Source: Lewinellaceae bacterium SD302 (GTDB taxonomy: Bacteria; Bacteroidota; Bacteroidia; Chitinophagales; Saprospiraceae). From it: a stretch of DNA of 64,000 nt. The notes beneath the pieces were generated by a model, which did no database searches, was not told the origin of the DNA, and worked only from the letters and a program-made list of their open reading frames with translations. Of this stretch, positions 10,246 through 18,636 are shown in pieces (positions within the stretch are counted from its first letter, which is position 1; each line of letters starts with the position of its first letter). The stretch is from contig PDLQ01000005.1 in NCBI GenBank assembly GCA_002591745.1, positions 124,001 to 188,000 of the forward strand, written 5' to 3'. The position numbers were made by a program, and so were the translations under genes.

Positions 10246-11283
10246 ATGAATAAAAATTACTTTCTTACCCTAATCTGCTGCCTGATTACTGCCACCGTCT
10301 TTGCCGGAAACCCGGATCGACAGGGCGAGGCAGGTGCCGTTGAGTTGCTGATGAACCCCTGGTCTCCATCCGCCGGACTGCACACTACGAATACCGGCTC
10401 CATCAGTGGTGTAGAGGCTATGCGTCTCAACGTCGCCGGAATGGGCCGCATCAAAGGTACCCAGATCGCCATGGGCTACGCTAATTACTTGCAGGGAACC
10501 GATATTTCAATGCAGTCACTCGGCATTGCAACCAAGTTGGGAACCAACGGTACCCTTGGTTTCAGCCTGATGAGCATGGACTTTGGTGATATTCAAGTAA
10601 CTACGGACGCCCAACCGGAAGGCGACGGCTCCCTCCTGGAGTTAAGCTTTTTGAATATGGGCATTTCCTACTCTCACGTCTTCGACAACAAAGTATCCGT
10701 TGGGGTGCTGTTGCGTGGTGTAAGTGAATCTACCTCCGACGTAAACAGCTTCGGCTTCGCCATCGACGCCGGTGTACAATACGTAACCGGAGAAAGCGAC
10801 CAGTTTAAGTTCGGTATCTCCCTGCGTAACGTAGGTAGCCGGATGCGATTCGGAGGTCAGGGTCTGGCTACCGAAGCATCTTTGGATGATGATGAGATCA
10901 CGTTGAACCAGCGTGCCGCCGGCTTTGAAATGCCTTCGGTGCTGAACATCGGTATCTCTTACGATCTCCTGACGGGGAAAGTCGACCACCGTACTACGCT
11001 CCACGCTAATTTTACCGCCAACTCTTTTGGCCGCGACCAACTGGGGGGTGCTGTGGAATATGCTTACCGTGAGCGTTTCCACCTCCGCGTCGGTTACCGT
11101 ACCGATATGGAAAGCAGTGACCTTACCGAAGCTCCATTGTACGATGGTATTGCTGCCGGTGCCGGTATTAAAGTGCCATTAAGCAAGGATAACCCGGATA
11201 CCAATGTCAGCTTCGATTACGCTTACCGTAACACCCGCATTTACAACGGTACCCATAACTTCGGTCTTACCTTTAACTTCTAG
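10246..11283 (+). CDS. PorV/PorQ family protein
   Basis: 345 residues with a cleavable signal (ATVFA at about 16-20) and a repeating beta-barrel pattern to the C-terminal Phe (NFGLTFNF). The motifs SGVEAMRLNVAGM, SLGIATKLG, LGFSLMSMDFGD, VGVLLRG and FKFGISLRNVG are typical of the PorV/PorQ-family outer-membrane barrels. Family members (PorV, also called LptO) act in T9SS export and attachment. Following a T9SS cargo gene, it may serve that cargo specifically, but that is inference; this may not be the housekeeping PorV. Confidence 0.85.
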   Translation: MNKNYFLTLICCLITATVFAGNPDRQGEAGAVELLMNPWSPSAGLHTTNTGSISGVEAMRLNVAGMGRIKGTQIAMGYANYLQGTDISMQSLGIATKLGTNGTLGFSLMSMDFGDIQVTTDAQPEGDGSLLELSFLNMGISYSHVFDNKVSVGVLLRGVSESTSDVNSFGFAIDAGVQYVTGESDQFKFGISLRNVGSRMRFGGQGLATEASLDDDEITLNQRAAGFEMPSVLNIGISYDLLTGKVDHRTTLHANFTANSFGRDQLGGAVEYAYRERFHLRVGYRTDMESSDLTEAPLYDGIAAGAGIKVPLSKDNPDTNVSFDYAYRNTRIYNGTHNFGLTFNF

Positions 11284-11642
11284 GTTTTAGTCCATAGTTT
11301 CCGTTTTAAAGGCACTGCTATTTTGACTAACAAAGTAGCAGTGCTTTTTTATGCCCCTTACTCAGCTAGCCGGGCAGGTTTGCTAAGCATGGTAAAAAGC
11401 CAAATATTTGCAACTATTAGAACTAGTATAGCGTTTTCATCCTCACGGGTGGGAACGTTTTTGTTTTACCCAAACGCCCTCTGTATTTTGGGGCAAGGCC
11501 GGCAATGCTTACGATTTAGCAACTGATGTAAGGAGCAAGATCGAATGGTTGAACCGGCTTTTTACGTAACACGCGTTGATCTTTGCTTGCTCTTTCGAAT
11601 CGGGAGAGGTGGTAGAGGTTTCGCTTTATAAAACAATCAACC
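11284..11642. other. Intergenic region before greA
   Basis: 359 bases holding the terminator at 11312-11350, an AT-rich middle part, and AGCAAGATC / GATCTTTGCTTGCT as an imperfect inverted repeat about 11536-11592 ahead of greA. No supported gene. Confidence 0.5.
11312..11350 (+). terminator. Rho-independent terminator built on a CAAAGTAGCA repeat
   Basis: GCACTGCTATTTTG (11312-11325) pairs with CAAAGTAGCAGTGC (11331-11344) with one non-Watson-Crick pair, around a short ACTAA loop, followed by six T (11345-11350). It ends the receptor/T9SS/PorV-like operon. One arm is an exact copy of the dispersed decamer. Confidence 0.88.
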
Positions 11643-12116
11643 ATGTCTGGAACGCACTATATGTCTCAGGAAGGTTACGACGCTCTCGTGCGGGAGTTGG
11701 ACGAACTAAAGACCGTTGGCCGCTCAAATGCCGCTAAAGCCATCGCCGAGGCCAGAGAAAAAGGAGACCTTTCTGAAAATGCGGAATACGACGCCGCCAA
11801 GGACGCTCAGGGAATGCTGGAGATGAAGATCAACCAGAAAGAAAAAATTATGGCCAACGCCAGGGTACTCGACACCAGTCAACTGGACGCCAGCAAAGTG
11901 ACGGTGATGAGTAAAGTGACCATCAAGAACATCAAGAATAATGCGAAGCTGACTTACCAACTGGTATCTCAGTCCGAAGCTAATCTGGCTCAGAAAAAAA
12001 TCTCCGTAGACAGCCCGATGGGTGAGGGATTGCTGGGCAAGGCCGTAGGCGACAAAGCGACCGTAATAACACCTAATGGTGAAATAGTTTTTGAAATTCT
12101 GGACATTAGCCTGTAG
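11643..12116 (+). CDS. greA: Transcription elongation factor GreA
   Basis: 157 residues, the usual GreA length. The N-terminal antiparallel coiled coil (about 8-75) carries the diagnostic GDLSENAEYDAAKDAQG stretch at its tip, whose acidic residues stimulate RNA polymerase transcript cleavage. The C-terminal part (about 80-157; VTIKNIK, DSPMGEGLLGKAVGDKATV) is the FKBP-like domain that docks on RNA polymerase. GreA rescues backtracked complexes by activating endonucleolytic cleavage of the nascent RNA. It is a monocistronic unit with its own terminator after it. Confidence 0.97.
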   Translation: MSGTHYMSQEGYDALVRELDELKTVGRSNAAKAIAEAREKGDLSENAEYDAAKDAQGMLEMKINQKEKIMANARVLDTSQLDASKVTVMSKVTIKNIKNNAKLTYQLVSQSEANLAQKKISVDSPMGEGLLGKAVGDKATVITPNGEIVFEILDISL

Positions 12117-12140
12117 TCTGATCCCGTTATTTCAAATAGC

Positions 12141-12178
12141 AAGGGCGATGAAGAGAACATTCTTCATCGCCCTTTGTA
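12141..12178 (+). terminator. Terminator after greA
   Basis: AAGGGCGATGAAGA (12141-12154) pairs with TCTTCATCGCCCTT (12161-12174) around a GAACAT loop, followed by TTG TAATT. Confidence 0.88.
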
Positions 12179-12232
12179 ATTAACGAAAACGTAAACTATT
12201 CTCTGAAAATTTCAGAGACCTACAATCAGGAT

Positions 12233-12631
12233 ATGGCCAGTATTTTCAGCAAAATCGTCAACGGAGAAATTCCCAGTTATAAAGTCGCCGAAACGGAAGA
12301 CCACTTGGCATTTCTCGACGTCAACCCTATGATGAAGGGGCACACCCTCTGTATTCCTAAAAAGGAAGTAGATAAGTACTTCGACCTATCGGCGGAAGAG
12401 TATGCGGCATTGAATGCCTTTGCCTACCGAGTAGCCAAAGCCGTTGAAGCTACGATTCCCTGCGATCGGGTAGCAATGGGTGTACTGGGCCTGGAAGTCC
12501 CCCACGCCCACGTACACCTGGTACCAGTTTCCGTACCATCCGACTTTCGATTCGGGAAAAAATTGGACATTCCCGAAACCGAAATGCGGCAGGTGGCTGC
12601 CGCGATCGCAGCAGTGTACGAGCGCGGGTAG
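12233..12631 (+). CDS. HIT family nucleotide-binding protein
   Basis: 132 residues. It carries the histidine triad motif VPHAHVHLVPV near residue 88-98 and the N-terminal IFSKIVNGEIPSYKVAE signature of Hint/HIT hydrolases. Family members hydrolyse phosphoramidate or phosphoanhydride bonds of nucleotides such as AMP-lysine; the physiological substrate is unknown. The ATG at 12233 gives the typical start for the family. It is convergent with the Skp-like gene and shares a short intergenic spacer holding a CAAAGTAGCA copy. Confidence 0.94.
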   Translation: MASIFSKIVNGEIPSYKVAETEDHLAFLDVNPMMKGHTLCIPKKEVDKYFDLSAEEYAALNAFAYRVAKAVEATIPCDRVAMGVLGLEVPHAHVHLVPVSVPSDFRFGKKLDIPETEMRQVAAAIAAVYERG

Positions 12632-12642
12632 TTGATCGCCTG

Positions 12643-12652
12643 CAAAGTAGCA
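12643..12652 (+). repeat. CAAAGTAGCA dispersed decamer
   Basis: Exact copy in the 46-base gap between the convergent HIT and Skp-like genes. Confidence 0.9.
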
Positions 12653-12677
12653 GCGCGAGCAATCGGAGGTGGCGGTG

Positions 12678-13304
12678 TTATTCCTCGGGTTCTTCGTCGT
12701 CTGATGACGCTTCGTCCATTACTGGATCCGGAGCAGCGTTCAGGCGATCCAAGACCAGTTGGGTGATGTCGTGACTGTCGTCGGAGATCAGTACACCCGT
12801 ACCAGGGCCTTGATTGAGGATGTAGTCGTAGCCTTTCTCTTCCTTGAGGGCTTGCAGGATCTCCTGTACTTTTTCGGAGAACTTTGTTTGCAACTCCAGT
12901 TCTTCTTTCTGGATGCTACCAAGGGCGATCTCTCTTCTTTGCAGAATTTCCTGTTCTTTGCGGGCAACGCGCTGCTGTTCTGCCTGAATCTGGTTGGGGG
13001 AAAGGAGACCTTGTTGTGCTTTATTCTGGAGGGTGGCGACTTCCCGCTGGAGGGCATTACCGTCGGCCGTCAGGTTTTCCTGAGCTTTGGCCAGGTTTTC
13101 TTCCAGGCGGTCGAATTCGCGGGCCAGGGCGAGGTAGCCGGTTCGCAGGCTATCGGACTTGACGTGTACGATGTTGAGGCCTTGTGCAACGCTGCTTTGT
13201 GCGGTGTTATCACTGCTTCCGCTTGCCGGGGCATTATTACCGTTGCAACCGCTGAGCAGGAAAGCTGTCAGGATAAAGACTAATGAGTAGCTAAACTTGA
13301 ACAT
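12678..13304 (-). CDS. OmpH/Skp-like periplasmic chaperone, lipoprotein form
   Basis: 208 residues from the ATG at 13304; earlier in-frame starts would add residues before a clear signal. The signal ends in a lipobox (LLSGC), so the protein is predicted to be lipidated, unlike soluble Skp. Residues about 55-150 form a long charged coiled coil (LAREFDRLEENLAKAQENL, QAEQQRVARKEQEILQRR), then the Skp-type C-terminal part (YDYILNQGPGTGVLI, DITQLVLDRLN) and an acidic tail. Skp holds unfolded outer-membrane proteins in the periplasm. Divergent from the EamA transporter with only 32 bases between the start codons. Confidence 0.85.
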   Translation of the reverse strand: MFKFSYSLVFILTAFLLSGCNGNNAPASGSSDNTAQSSVAQGLNIVHVKSDSLRTGYLALAREFDRLEENLAKAQENLTADGNALQREVATLQNKAQQGLLSPNQIQAEQQRVARKEQEILQRREIALGSIQKEELELQTKFSEKVQEILQALKEEKGYDYILNQGPGTGVLISDDSHDITQLVLDRLNAAPDPVMDEASSDDEEPEE

Positions 13305-13336
13305 AAAATGGATATTTGCGCAAAGGTAAACAATCC

Positions 13337-14278
13337 ATGGATAGAGAACGCTTGTTGTTGCTCGGTGCATTCGGGGTCATATATTTCGTTTGGGGTTCTA
13401 CGTATCTGGCCAATTACTGGGCCATTCAGACGATCCCGCCCTTTTTAATGTGCGGTGGGCGTTTCTTACTGGCCGGACTCCTGCTCTATTCCTACACCTA
13501 TCTGTTTCGCAAACGAACCGGGGCACCAACGCTCAGGCAGTGGAAAAATGCTGCCCTCATCGGCATCCTGTTCTTGGGAGTTGGCACCGGAGCTACGGTT
13601 TGGGCCCAACAATTTATACCTACCAGTCTGACGGCTTTGATTGTCGCCTTTGATCCACTGCTCATTATGTTATTACTGTGGTGGCTAATCGGCATACGGC
13701 CGGCGGGCAGAGCATTTCTGGGAGCAGCCATCTCGATCATCGGAGTGAGCATGCTGGTTGGGCAGCCACAGCTAAGCGGAAGTCCGGACAGCGTCAAGGG
13801 CTTACTAGCTATCGGAACGGCCCTGTTAGCCTGGGCGATCGCCAGTATCTACGTCAGCCGGATTGACATGGGAGCCGATCGCGTACGGGCCACGGCGATG
13901 CAGATGATTGCCGGGGGCGTACTGATTTTCCTGTTCTCGATTGGTAAAGGCGATTTGACCGGCTTTACTTTTGCCCAAGTCGACGCCCGTTCTTTCGGAA
14001 GTTGGCTATACCTGGTCTTTTTTGGTTCTATCCTGGCGTTCAGTGCTTTCAATTATTTACTGGCCAGAGTGTCGCCGGAAAAGGTGGCTACTTCTACCTA
14101 CGTCAATCCCGTCGTAGCCCTGTTGTTAGGCGGTTGGCTGAATAATGAAATGATCACCCGGCAATCATTGCTGGCCGGAGCGATCATGCTCACCGGGGTC
14201 TACTTCATTAATTCTACGGGAGACCGGAAAAAAACGGTGGTGAAACCGACAGGTAGCGAACAAATACCCAAAAAATAA
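13337..14278 (+). CDS. EamA/DMT family transporter
   Basis: 313 residues, about ten transmembrane segments arranged as two EamA repeats (about 5-140 and 150-290). GSTYLANYWAIQTIPPF in the first helix pair and ASTYVNPVVALLLGG near the end are typical of drug/metabolite transporters. The substrate cannot be assigned; relatives export amino acids or other metabolites. The ATG at 13337 is chosen over a TTG 21 bases upstream. Confidence 0.92.
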   Translation: MDRERLLLLGAFGVIYFVWGSTYLANYWAIQTIPPFLMCGGRFLLAGLLLYSYTYLFRKRTGAPTLRQWKNAALIGILFLGVGTGATVWAQQFIPTSLTALIVAFDPLLIMLLLWWLIGIRPAGRAFLGAAISIIGVSMLVGQPQLSGSPDSVKGLLAIGTALLAWAIASIYVSRIDMGADRVRATAMQMIAGGVLIFLFSIGKGDLTGFTFAQVDARSFGSWLYLVFFGSILAFSAFNYLLARVSPEKVATSTYVNPVVALLLGGWLNNEMITRQSLLAGAIMLTGVYFINSTGDRKKTVVKPTGSEQIPKK

Positions 14279-14351
14279 ATGTATATTCGATAGAATCGTA
14301 CGCCCACCTGGATGAAATATCTATTTTACCCAGGTATTACTTTAACTACTC

Positions 14352-14519
14352 ATGGAAAATCAAAAACCTTCCGCCGGGCCAGGCGGTATGTCTACTTTTA
14401 AAAAGATACTCTTGTTTCTTCTGGGCTTTCTGATCTTATCATTCGTTCTGCAAATGGGGGGGGTGAAAGTGTTGAACAAAAGCAGCGAAGACACAATGAT
14501 TGAAAGGCCTCACGACTAA
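14352..14519 (+). CDS. Small single-pass membrane protein
   Basis: 55 codons, ATG at 14352 to TAA at 14517-14519. A short polar N-terminus (MENQKPSAGPGGM) is followed by a hydrophobic segment at about 18-36 (ILLFLLGFLILSFVLQMGG) and a charged tail. The predicted topology is one membrane helix. No family recognised. A hairpin and a terminator follow directly, consistent with a real transcription unit. Confidence 0.5.
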   Translation: MENQKPSAGPGGMSTFKKILLFLLGFLILSFVLQMGGVKVLNKSSEDTMIERPHD

Positions 14520-14581
14520 GGACTTGTTGGGAAGTTTTATTCTGGCCTGCCTGCGGCAAACTTTGTTCCCAAACAAGCTCT
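14519..14581. repeat. AGAGCTTGTT-type inverted repeat
   Basis: AGGACTTGTTGGGAA near 14518-14532 pairs with TTCCCAAACAAGCTCT at 14566-14581. AGAGCTTGTT is one of four exact copies of this decamer in the window. Confidence 0.6.
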
Positions 14582-14586
14582 AAACA

Positions 14587-14626
14587 GAAAGCCCCAATGA
14601 CTGTAGTCATCGGGGCTTTCGATTTT
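14587..14626. terminator. Bidirectional terminator before rplS end
   Basis: GAAAGCCCCAATGACT (14587-14602) pairs with AGTCATCGGGGCTTTC (14605-14620) with one mismatch, followed on the + strand by GATTTTT. It serves the small membrane protein gene and probably rplS from the other side. Confidence 0.85.
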
Positions 14627-14642
14627 TAATAGCGGCAACGTA

Positions 14643-14993
14643 TTAGTTGCGGCGGCGCTCCTTGATGCGGGCTTTCTTACCAACGCGATCACGCAGGTAG
14701 TAGAGGCGGCTGCGGCGCACTTTACCGTGCTTTACTACTTCGATACTGTCGATAGCAGGGGAAGTCAGCGGGAAGATACGCTCTACACCAACGGAGTTGG
14801 AGATTTTACGAACGGTGAAGGTCTTGGTTGAGCCTTCTCCTTTGATCTGGATAACGTCGCCACGGAAAGACTGGATCCGTTGCTTGTCACCTTCAATGAT
14901 CTTGTAATTTACGACAACGGTGTCACCGGCGCGGAAGTCGGGCAACTCGCTACTGGGCGTCAATTGCTCGTGTACAAATTTGATAGCATCCAT
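14643..14993 (-). CDS. rplS: 50S ribosomal protein L19
   Basis: 116 residues from the ATG at 14993 ([11 protein letters not shown], the usual L19 start; an upstream TTG-type start is less likely). The diagnostic L19 stretches are [43 protein letters not shown] and [22 protein letters not shown]19 lies at the 30S-50S interface. Monocistronic here, with a promoter match 22 bases upstream. Confidence 0.98.
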   Translation of the reverse strand: MDAIKFVHEQLTPSSELPDFRAGDTVVVNYKIIEGDKQRIQSFRGDVIQIKGEGSTKTFTVRKISNSVGVERIFPLTSPAIDSIEVVKHGKVRRSRLYYLRDRVGKKARIKERRRN

Positions 14994-15014
14994 GGCTAGA
15001 GTATTTAAGGAGCG

Positions 15015-15046
15015 CAAAGGTAAGTAAAATGATTGAATGAAGCAAT
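15015..15046 (-). promoter_or_regulatory. Candidate promoter of rplS
   Basis: On the minus strand, ATTG-N20-TACCTTTG with the TACCTTTG box at 15015-15022. This fits the Bacteroidota sigma-70 pattern TTTG-N19-TAnnTTTG with a weak upstream box. The leader would be only about 15 bases. Confidence 0.45.
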
Positions 15047-15122
15047 GATCTAATGACGGAATGATTTAATGTTTTACCACTGGATCATTCTATCATTAAA
15101 TCATTGGCTCAATATTTCATTA
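15027..15122. repeat. AATGATTTAATGA-type palindromic repeat, copy 1
   Basis: AT-rich array of AATGAT/ATCATT words with overall dyad symmetry, between rplS and the end of lpdA. The words AATGATCTAATGA and ATCATTAAATCATTG recur at 31755-31863. Confidence 0.7.
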
Positions 15123-16523
15123 TTAGAGATGAATCACCTCTCCGTAAGCCTGGGCCGTAGCTTCCATCACCGCCTCGCTCATGGTGGGGTGGGGGTGAAT
15201 GGCTTTGAGGATTTCATGACCGGTAGTCTCGAGTTTACGGGCCGCAACGGCTTCGGCGATCATTTCAGTAACATTGGCACCAATCATGTGGCAACCCAAC
15301 CATTCACCGTACTTCGCGTCGTAGATCACTTTTACGAAACCTTCCTTGGCACCGGCAGCACTGGCTTTACCGGAGGCGGAGAAAGGAAACTTCCCAACTT
15401 TGATATCGTAGCCGGCCTCTTTGGCAGCAGCTTCGGTCATGCCGACACTGGCGATCTCCGGAGCACAGTAAGTACAGCCGGGCACATTGTCGTAATTGAT
15501 CGGTTCAGGATTATGACCGGCGATTTTCTCTACGCAGGTGATGCCCTCGGCGGTAGCCACGTGGGCCAGAGCCTGGCCGGGAGTGACGTCGCCGATAGCG
15601 TAAATGCCGGGTACGTTGGTTTTGTAAAATTCGTCGACCTGAATCAGTCCACGGTCGGTGAGCTTAACACCGAGCTCTTCCAGACCGATGTTCTCTACGT
15701 TGGGGGTGACGCCGGCGGCGCTGAGGACAACGTCACACTCGATGACTTCTTCCTTGCCGTTTTTGCGATTCTTGGTATTTACCTTAATCGTCCTGCCTTT
15801 AGTGTCTACCGTTTCAACGGCGGTGCCGGAGAGCACTTTAATGCCCTTTTTCTTGTAGATCTTATTCAGTTCTTTGCTGATGTCGGCGTCCTCACGGGGC
15901 ACCAACCCTTGTTCCATGAACTCTACGATGGTTACTTCAGTGCCGATGGAAGCATATACGTAAGCAAATTCTACGCCGATGGCGCCGGCACCCACGATCA
16001 CCATGCGCTTGGGCTGCTTGGCGAGGGTCATCGCTTCACGGTAGCCGATGATCTTCTTACCATCGATGGGCAGATTTGGCAATTGTTTAGCCCGTCCGCC
16101 GGTGGCAACGATGATGTTCTTGGCTTCGTGGATATCTTTCTTACCGTCTTCTCCGGTTACTTCCAGTTTGCCGCCGCGTAGTAGCTTGCCGTAGCCCATG
16201 ATGACCTCGATCTTGTTCTTGCGCATCAAAAAGTTGACGCCCTTGCTCATGCCACCTGCTACTTCACGGCTGCGGCCGATCATACCGGAGAAATCCACTT
16301 TAGGAGCACCGACCTTGATTCCGTAATCAGCTGCGTGCTGGATATACTCAAATACGTTGGCACTCTTGATGAGGGCTTTAGTCGGTATACATCCCCAGTT
16401 CAGGCAAACGCCGCCTAGGTTCTCTTTTTCAACGATGGCTACTTTCAGGCCGAGTTGAGAAGCGCGGATAGCGGCGGGGTAGCCTCCGGGGCCACTGCCG
16501 AGTACGATGAGGTCGTAGGTCAT
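15123..16523 (-). CDS. lpdA: Dihydrolipoyl dehydrogenase
   Basis: 466 residues, family length. N-terminal FAD-binding GSGPGG (9-14), redox-active disulfide Cys40-Cys45 in GGVCLNWGCIPTKAL, NAD-binding GAGAIGVEFA, and the C-terminal dimer interface with the HPHPTMSEAV His-Glu pair. This E3 flavoenzyme reoxidises dihydrolipoamide in pyruvate, 2-oxoglutarate or branched-chain dehydrogenase complexes, or in the glycine cleavage system. No E1/E2 genes are adjacent, so it is likely shared; gcvP of the glycine cleavage system lies 27 kb away. Confidence 0.97.
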   Translation of the reverse strand: MTYDLIVLGSGPGGYPAAIRASQLGLKVAIVEKENLGGVCLNWGCIPTKALIKSANVFEYIQHAADYGIKVGAPKVDFSGMIGRSREVAGGMSKGVNFLMRKNKIEVIMGYGKLLRGGKLEVTGEDGKKDIHEAKNIIVATGGRAKQLPNLPIDGKKIIGYREAMTLAKQPKRMVIVGAGAIGVEFAYVYASIGTEVTIVEFMEQGLVPREDADISKELNKIYKKKGIKVLSGTAVETVDTKGRTIKVNTKNRKNGKEEVIECDVVLSAAGVTPNVENIGLEELGVKLTDRGLIQVDEFYKTNVPGIYAIGDVTPGQALAHVATAEGITCVEKIAGHNPEPINYDNVPGCTYCAPEIASVGMTEAAAKEAGYDIKVGKFPFSASGKASAAGAKEGFVKVIYDAKYGEWLGCHMIGANVTEMIAEAVAARKLETTGHEILKAIHPHPTMSEAVMEATAQAYGEVIHL

Positions 16524-16717
16524 GGTAGTTTGAATTTTAATCTGGCTAGTTAACGCTTTGGCCGAGATGGTGGTTGGCTAAAGCGGCGCAAAGGTAAGTA
16601 ATTTGGGTAAATGGTTTGGCGGTCGTATCGCTTTACGAGCTAATGGTCTTACGGATAAGTAGTGTATAAATTCGTTCGAACCGTAAGCGGGAGAGCTTTT
16701 CAGCTTATAACTCGCAT

Positions 16718-16755
16718 TGCTACTTTGGTAGCCAAAGTTTGACTTCAAAGTAGCC
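16718..16755. repeat. Inverted CAAAGTAGCA pair
   Basis: TGCTACTTTG (16718-16727) faces the one-mismatch copy CAAAGTAGCC (16746-16755), so the segment can fold into a stem. It lies just past the end of the minus-strand membrane protein gene and may act as its terminator, although no U-run follows. Confidence 0.75.
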
Positions 16756-16784
16756 ATGTCATTAATCACCCGATAGAGCGATGC

Positions 16785-17198
16785 CTAGATCCGCCAGGGC
16801 TTGGCCAACCATAGGATCAAGCCGAACGGAATGATCCAGATCAGATCGTTGAACAGTGTGATCCACCAGAAAGCCGCAGGGAAATTACCGAGATAGAAAT
16901 GGTAGATAAAGCCGATCGGCCCGCAGACCTTCCCCAGAAAACCCACCAGGATGATGGGCCAGTGTCGCTCGGGATTGAAGGCGGCAATGCCGTAACCCAG
17001 CCCGTAAACGCCCACGATCATGCCCACACTTTGCCAGATCATCGGGTAAATCGGTTGCGTCATTCCGACGAGTTCGAAGACGTGCCGGGGAAATAAAACG
17101 ACCCAGGCGCCCCATAGAATGTTGTAAGCAGCTGCGATGAGTAGCGTATAATAACGCCAGTCTTTGCGGGGTGAGGTTGCGAGGGGGAAGAAGGACAT
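16785..17198 (-). CDS. Small integral membrane protein
   Basis: 137 residues with four predicted membrane helices (about 18-38, 50-70, 80-100, 108-133). Aromatic-rich segments such as AAYNILWGAWVVLFP and FYLGNFPAAFWW are visible; there is no catalytic motif. I recognise the general look of an uncharacterised Bacteroidota membrane family but cannot name it. Both flanks carry repeat elements rather than partner genes. Confidence 0.75.
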   Translation of the reverse strand: MSFFPLATSPRKDWRYYTLLIAAAYNILWGAWVVLFPRHVFELVGMTQPIYPMIWQSVGMIVGVYGLGYGIAAFNPERHWPIILVGFLGKVCGPIGFIYHFYLGNFPAAFWWITLFNDLIWIIPFGLILWLAKPWRI

Positions 17199-17223
17199 GA
17201 GTGAATTTGAGTGAAACCAAAAA

Positions 17224-17316
17224 CCCGGTGGATGACTTCCGATCCAAACTGTCTCCTTTGACCTTAGCGTAGCTGCTCTAACGAGTGAGTCGGACCGGAA
17301 ATCCTCAACCAGGGAG
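17224..17316. repeat. Palindromic element, copy 1
   Basis: CCCGGTGGATGACTTCCGATCC (split arms, 17224-17245) is imperfectly complementary to 17292-17316. Its right half (ACGAGTGAGTCGGACCGG from 17281) is a diverged copy of the right half of the palindrome at 31090-31163. Confidence 0.65.
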
Positions 17317-18567
17317 CTAATGGGTCACGTAACGCTCCAACTCTCCAAGGGTTGTCAAATACACGTCAGCCGGTGGTCTTGCGTTCACTTCTTCGGTGAG
17401 CATAAAAATGGTTTTCATTCCCAGACGGCGACCAAATTCCAGATCAGACGGAGAATCTCCGACCATGATGCTTTTGCTGAAATCGATTTCCGGAAAGTCT
17501 TGCTGTGCGCTTAAGGCCATGCCGGGACCGGGCTTACGATCGGGGTGATTTTCGCTCTTGAGTTGTGGAGCATAGTAAATTCCGTCAAGGTGGCCGTCCT
17601 GCTCTTCAACAGCCGTTGCCAGGAATTGGTGTACCTCCTCTACATTACTGGCACTCATCAGTCCTTTGCCGACACCCTGCTGATTGGTAACTACAACGAT
17701 CCGGCCAAATTTGCCAGTCGCCCACTTGATTGCCTCGATTGCACCCGGTAAAATTTCAAAATCTTCGGGTCGGCGCACGTAATCGCCTACGATGCGTCGA
17801 TTGATGACGCCGTCGCGATCCAGAAACAAGGTCCAGTTTTTATCGATCTGGATGGGCCGGTCGAAACGCAGTTCCGTAAATTCCATTTGCGCCTTGGCGA
17901 AATCGTCAGGTATGCCGATGTCAAGGAAGTAGCCGTGGCTGGGGAGTCCGTAGAAGTTGCCATCACTCACCCGCGCCTGGAAATAGTCGTTTTCGATGGA
18001 AAATTTGGCGGGGAAATCAAGCGCATTGAAGGCTGCACGATCAAAGATGTAAACTCCGCCGTTGATCAGCCCCTCGGTCACGGCCTCTTTCTCTCGAAAA
18101 GCATTGATGCATCCGCTTTCATCGATCTCCACCCGGCCATAGCGGCTGAAATCTTTCATGGGGCGCAGGGCCAGACTGACGGCCGCTTTGTGAATAAGGT
18201 GGAAAGCGAAATGGGCCGAAAGATCGGTTAAAAACAAAGAGTCACCGTTCGTTACCAGGATGTGGTCGGCTTCAGCGAATCGCATAGCGTTTTTGATGGC
18301 CCCGCCGGTACCGAGGGGCTCGGTTTCGTGGGCGTAAATGATCTCGACATCGCGGTAACGGTCACCAAACTGCCTGGTGATGTGATCGGCCTTATAACCC
18401 ACCGAAAAAATACAACGGCGAATACCCGCAGTTCGCAGGTGATCCAAGAGGTACTCCAGAAAGGGACGCCCGGCTACCGGAGCCAGGGCCTTCGGCTTAT
18501 CTTCCACGACGCTACGGAGCCGGGTACCCAGCCCCCCGGCGAGAATAATGGCCTCTTTGATATTCAT
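17317..18567 (-). CDS. Fused heptose-1-P guanylyltransferase / heptose-1,7-bisP phosphatase (HddC-GmhB type)
   Basis: 416 residues, two domains. Residues 3-230 are a nucleotidyltransferase (LAGGLGTRLR at 9-18, DKPKALAPVAGRP at 23-35), matching HddC, which makes GDP-D-glycero-alpha-D-manno-heptose. Residues 243-395 are a HAD-IIIA phosphatase (FLDRDGVIN with Asp250/Asp252; VTNQQGVGKG; VGDSPSD at 369-375), matching GmhB. The zinc loop of GmhB (normally CxH...CxC) reads APQLKSENHPD at 333-343, so its cysteines are missing. It is the last gene of the heptose operon; joining steps 3 and 4 in one chain fits the pathway. Confidence 0.9.
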   Translation of the reverse strand: MNIKEAIILAGGLGTRLRSVVEDKPKALAPVAGRPFLEYLLDHLRTAGIRRCIFSVGYKADHITRQFGDRYRDVEIIYAHETEPLGTGGAIKNAMRFAEADHILVTNGDSLFLTDLSAHFAFHLIHKAAVSLALRPMKDFSRYGRVEIDESGCINAFREKEAVTEGLINGGVYIFDRAAFNALDFPAKFSIENDYFQARVSDGNFYGLPSHGYFLDIGIPDDFAKAQMEFTELRFDRPIQIDKNWTLFLDRDGVINRRIVGDYVRRPEDFEILPGAIEAIKWATGKFGRIVVVTNQQGVGKGLMSASNVEEVHQFLATAVEEQDGHLDGIYYAPQLKSENHPDRKPGPGMALSAQQDFPEIDFSKSIMVGDSPSDLEFGRRLGMKTIFMLTEEVNARPPADVYLTTLGELERYVTH

Positions 18568-18636
18568 TGAGTGAAGGATAAAGTAAGGAACTGATCAAAT
18601 TGGTGCGTCCATATTGGATACTAACACGATAGACGG

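Noticed and set aside
11323-11526. 67-codon frame starting in the terminator after the PorV-like gene
   Set aside because: It starts at a TTG inside the terminator stem and shows no protein-like pattern.
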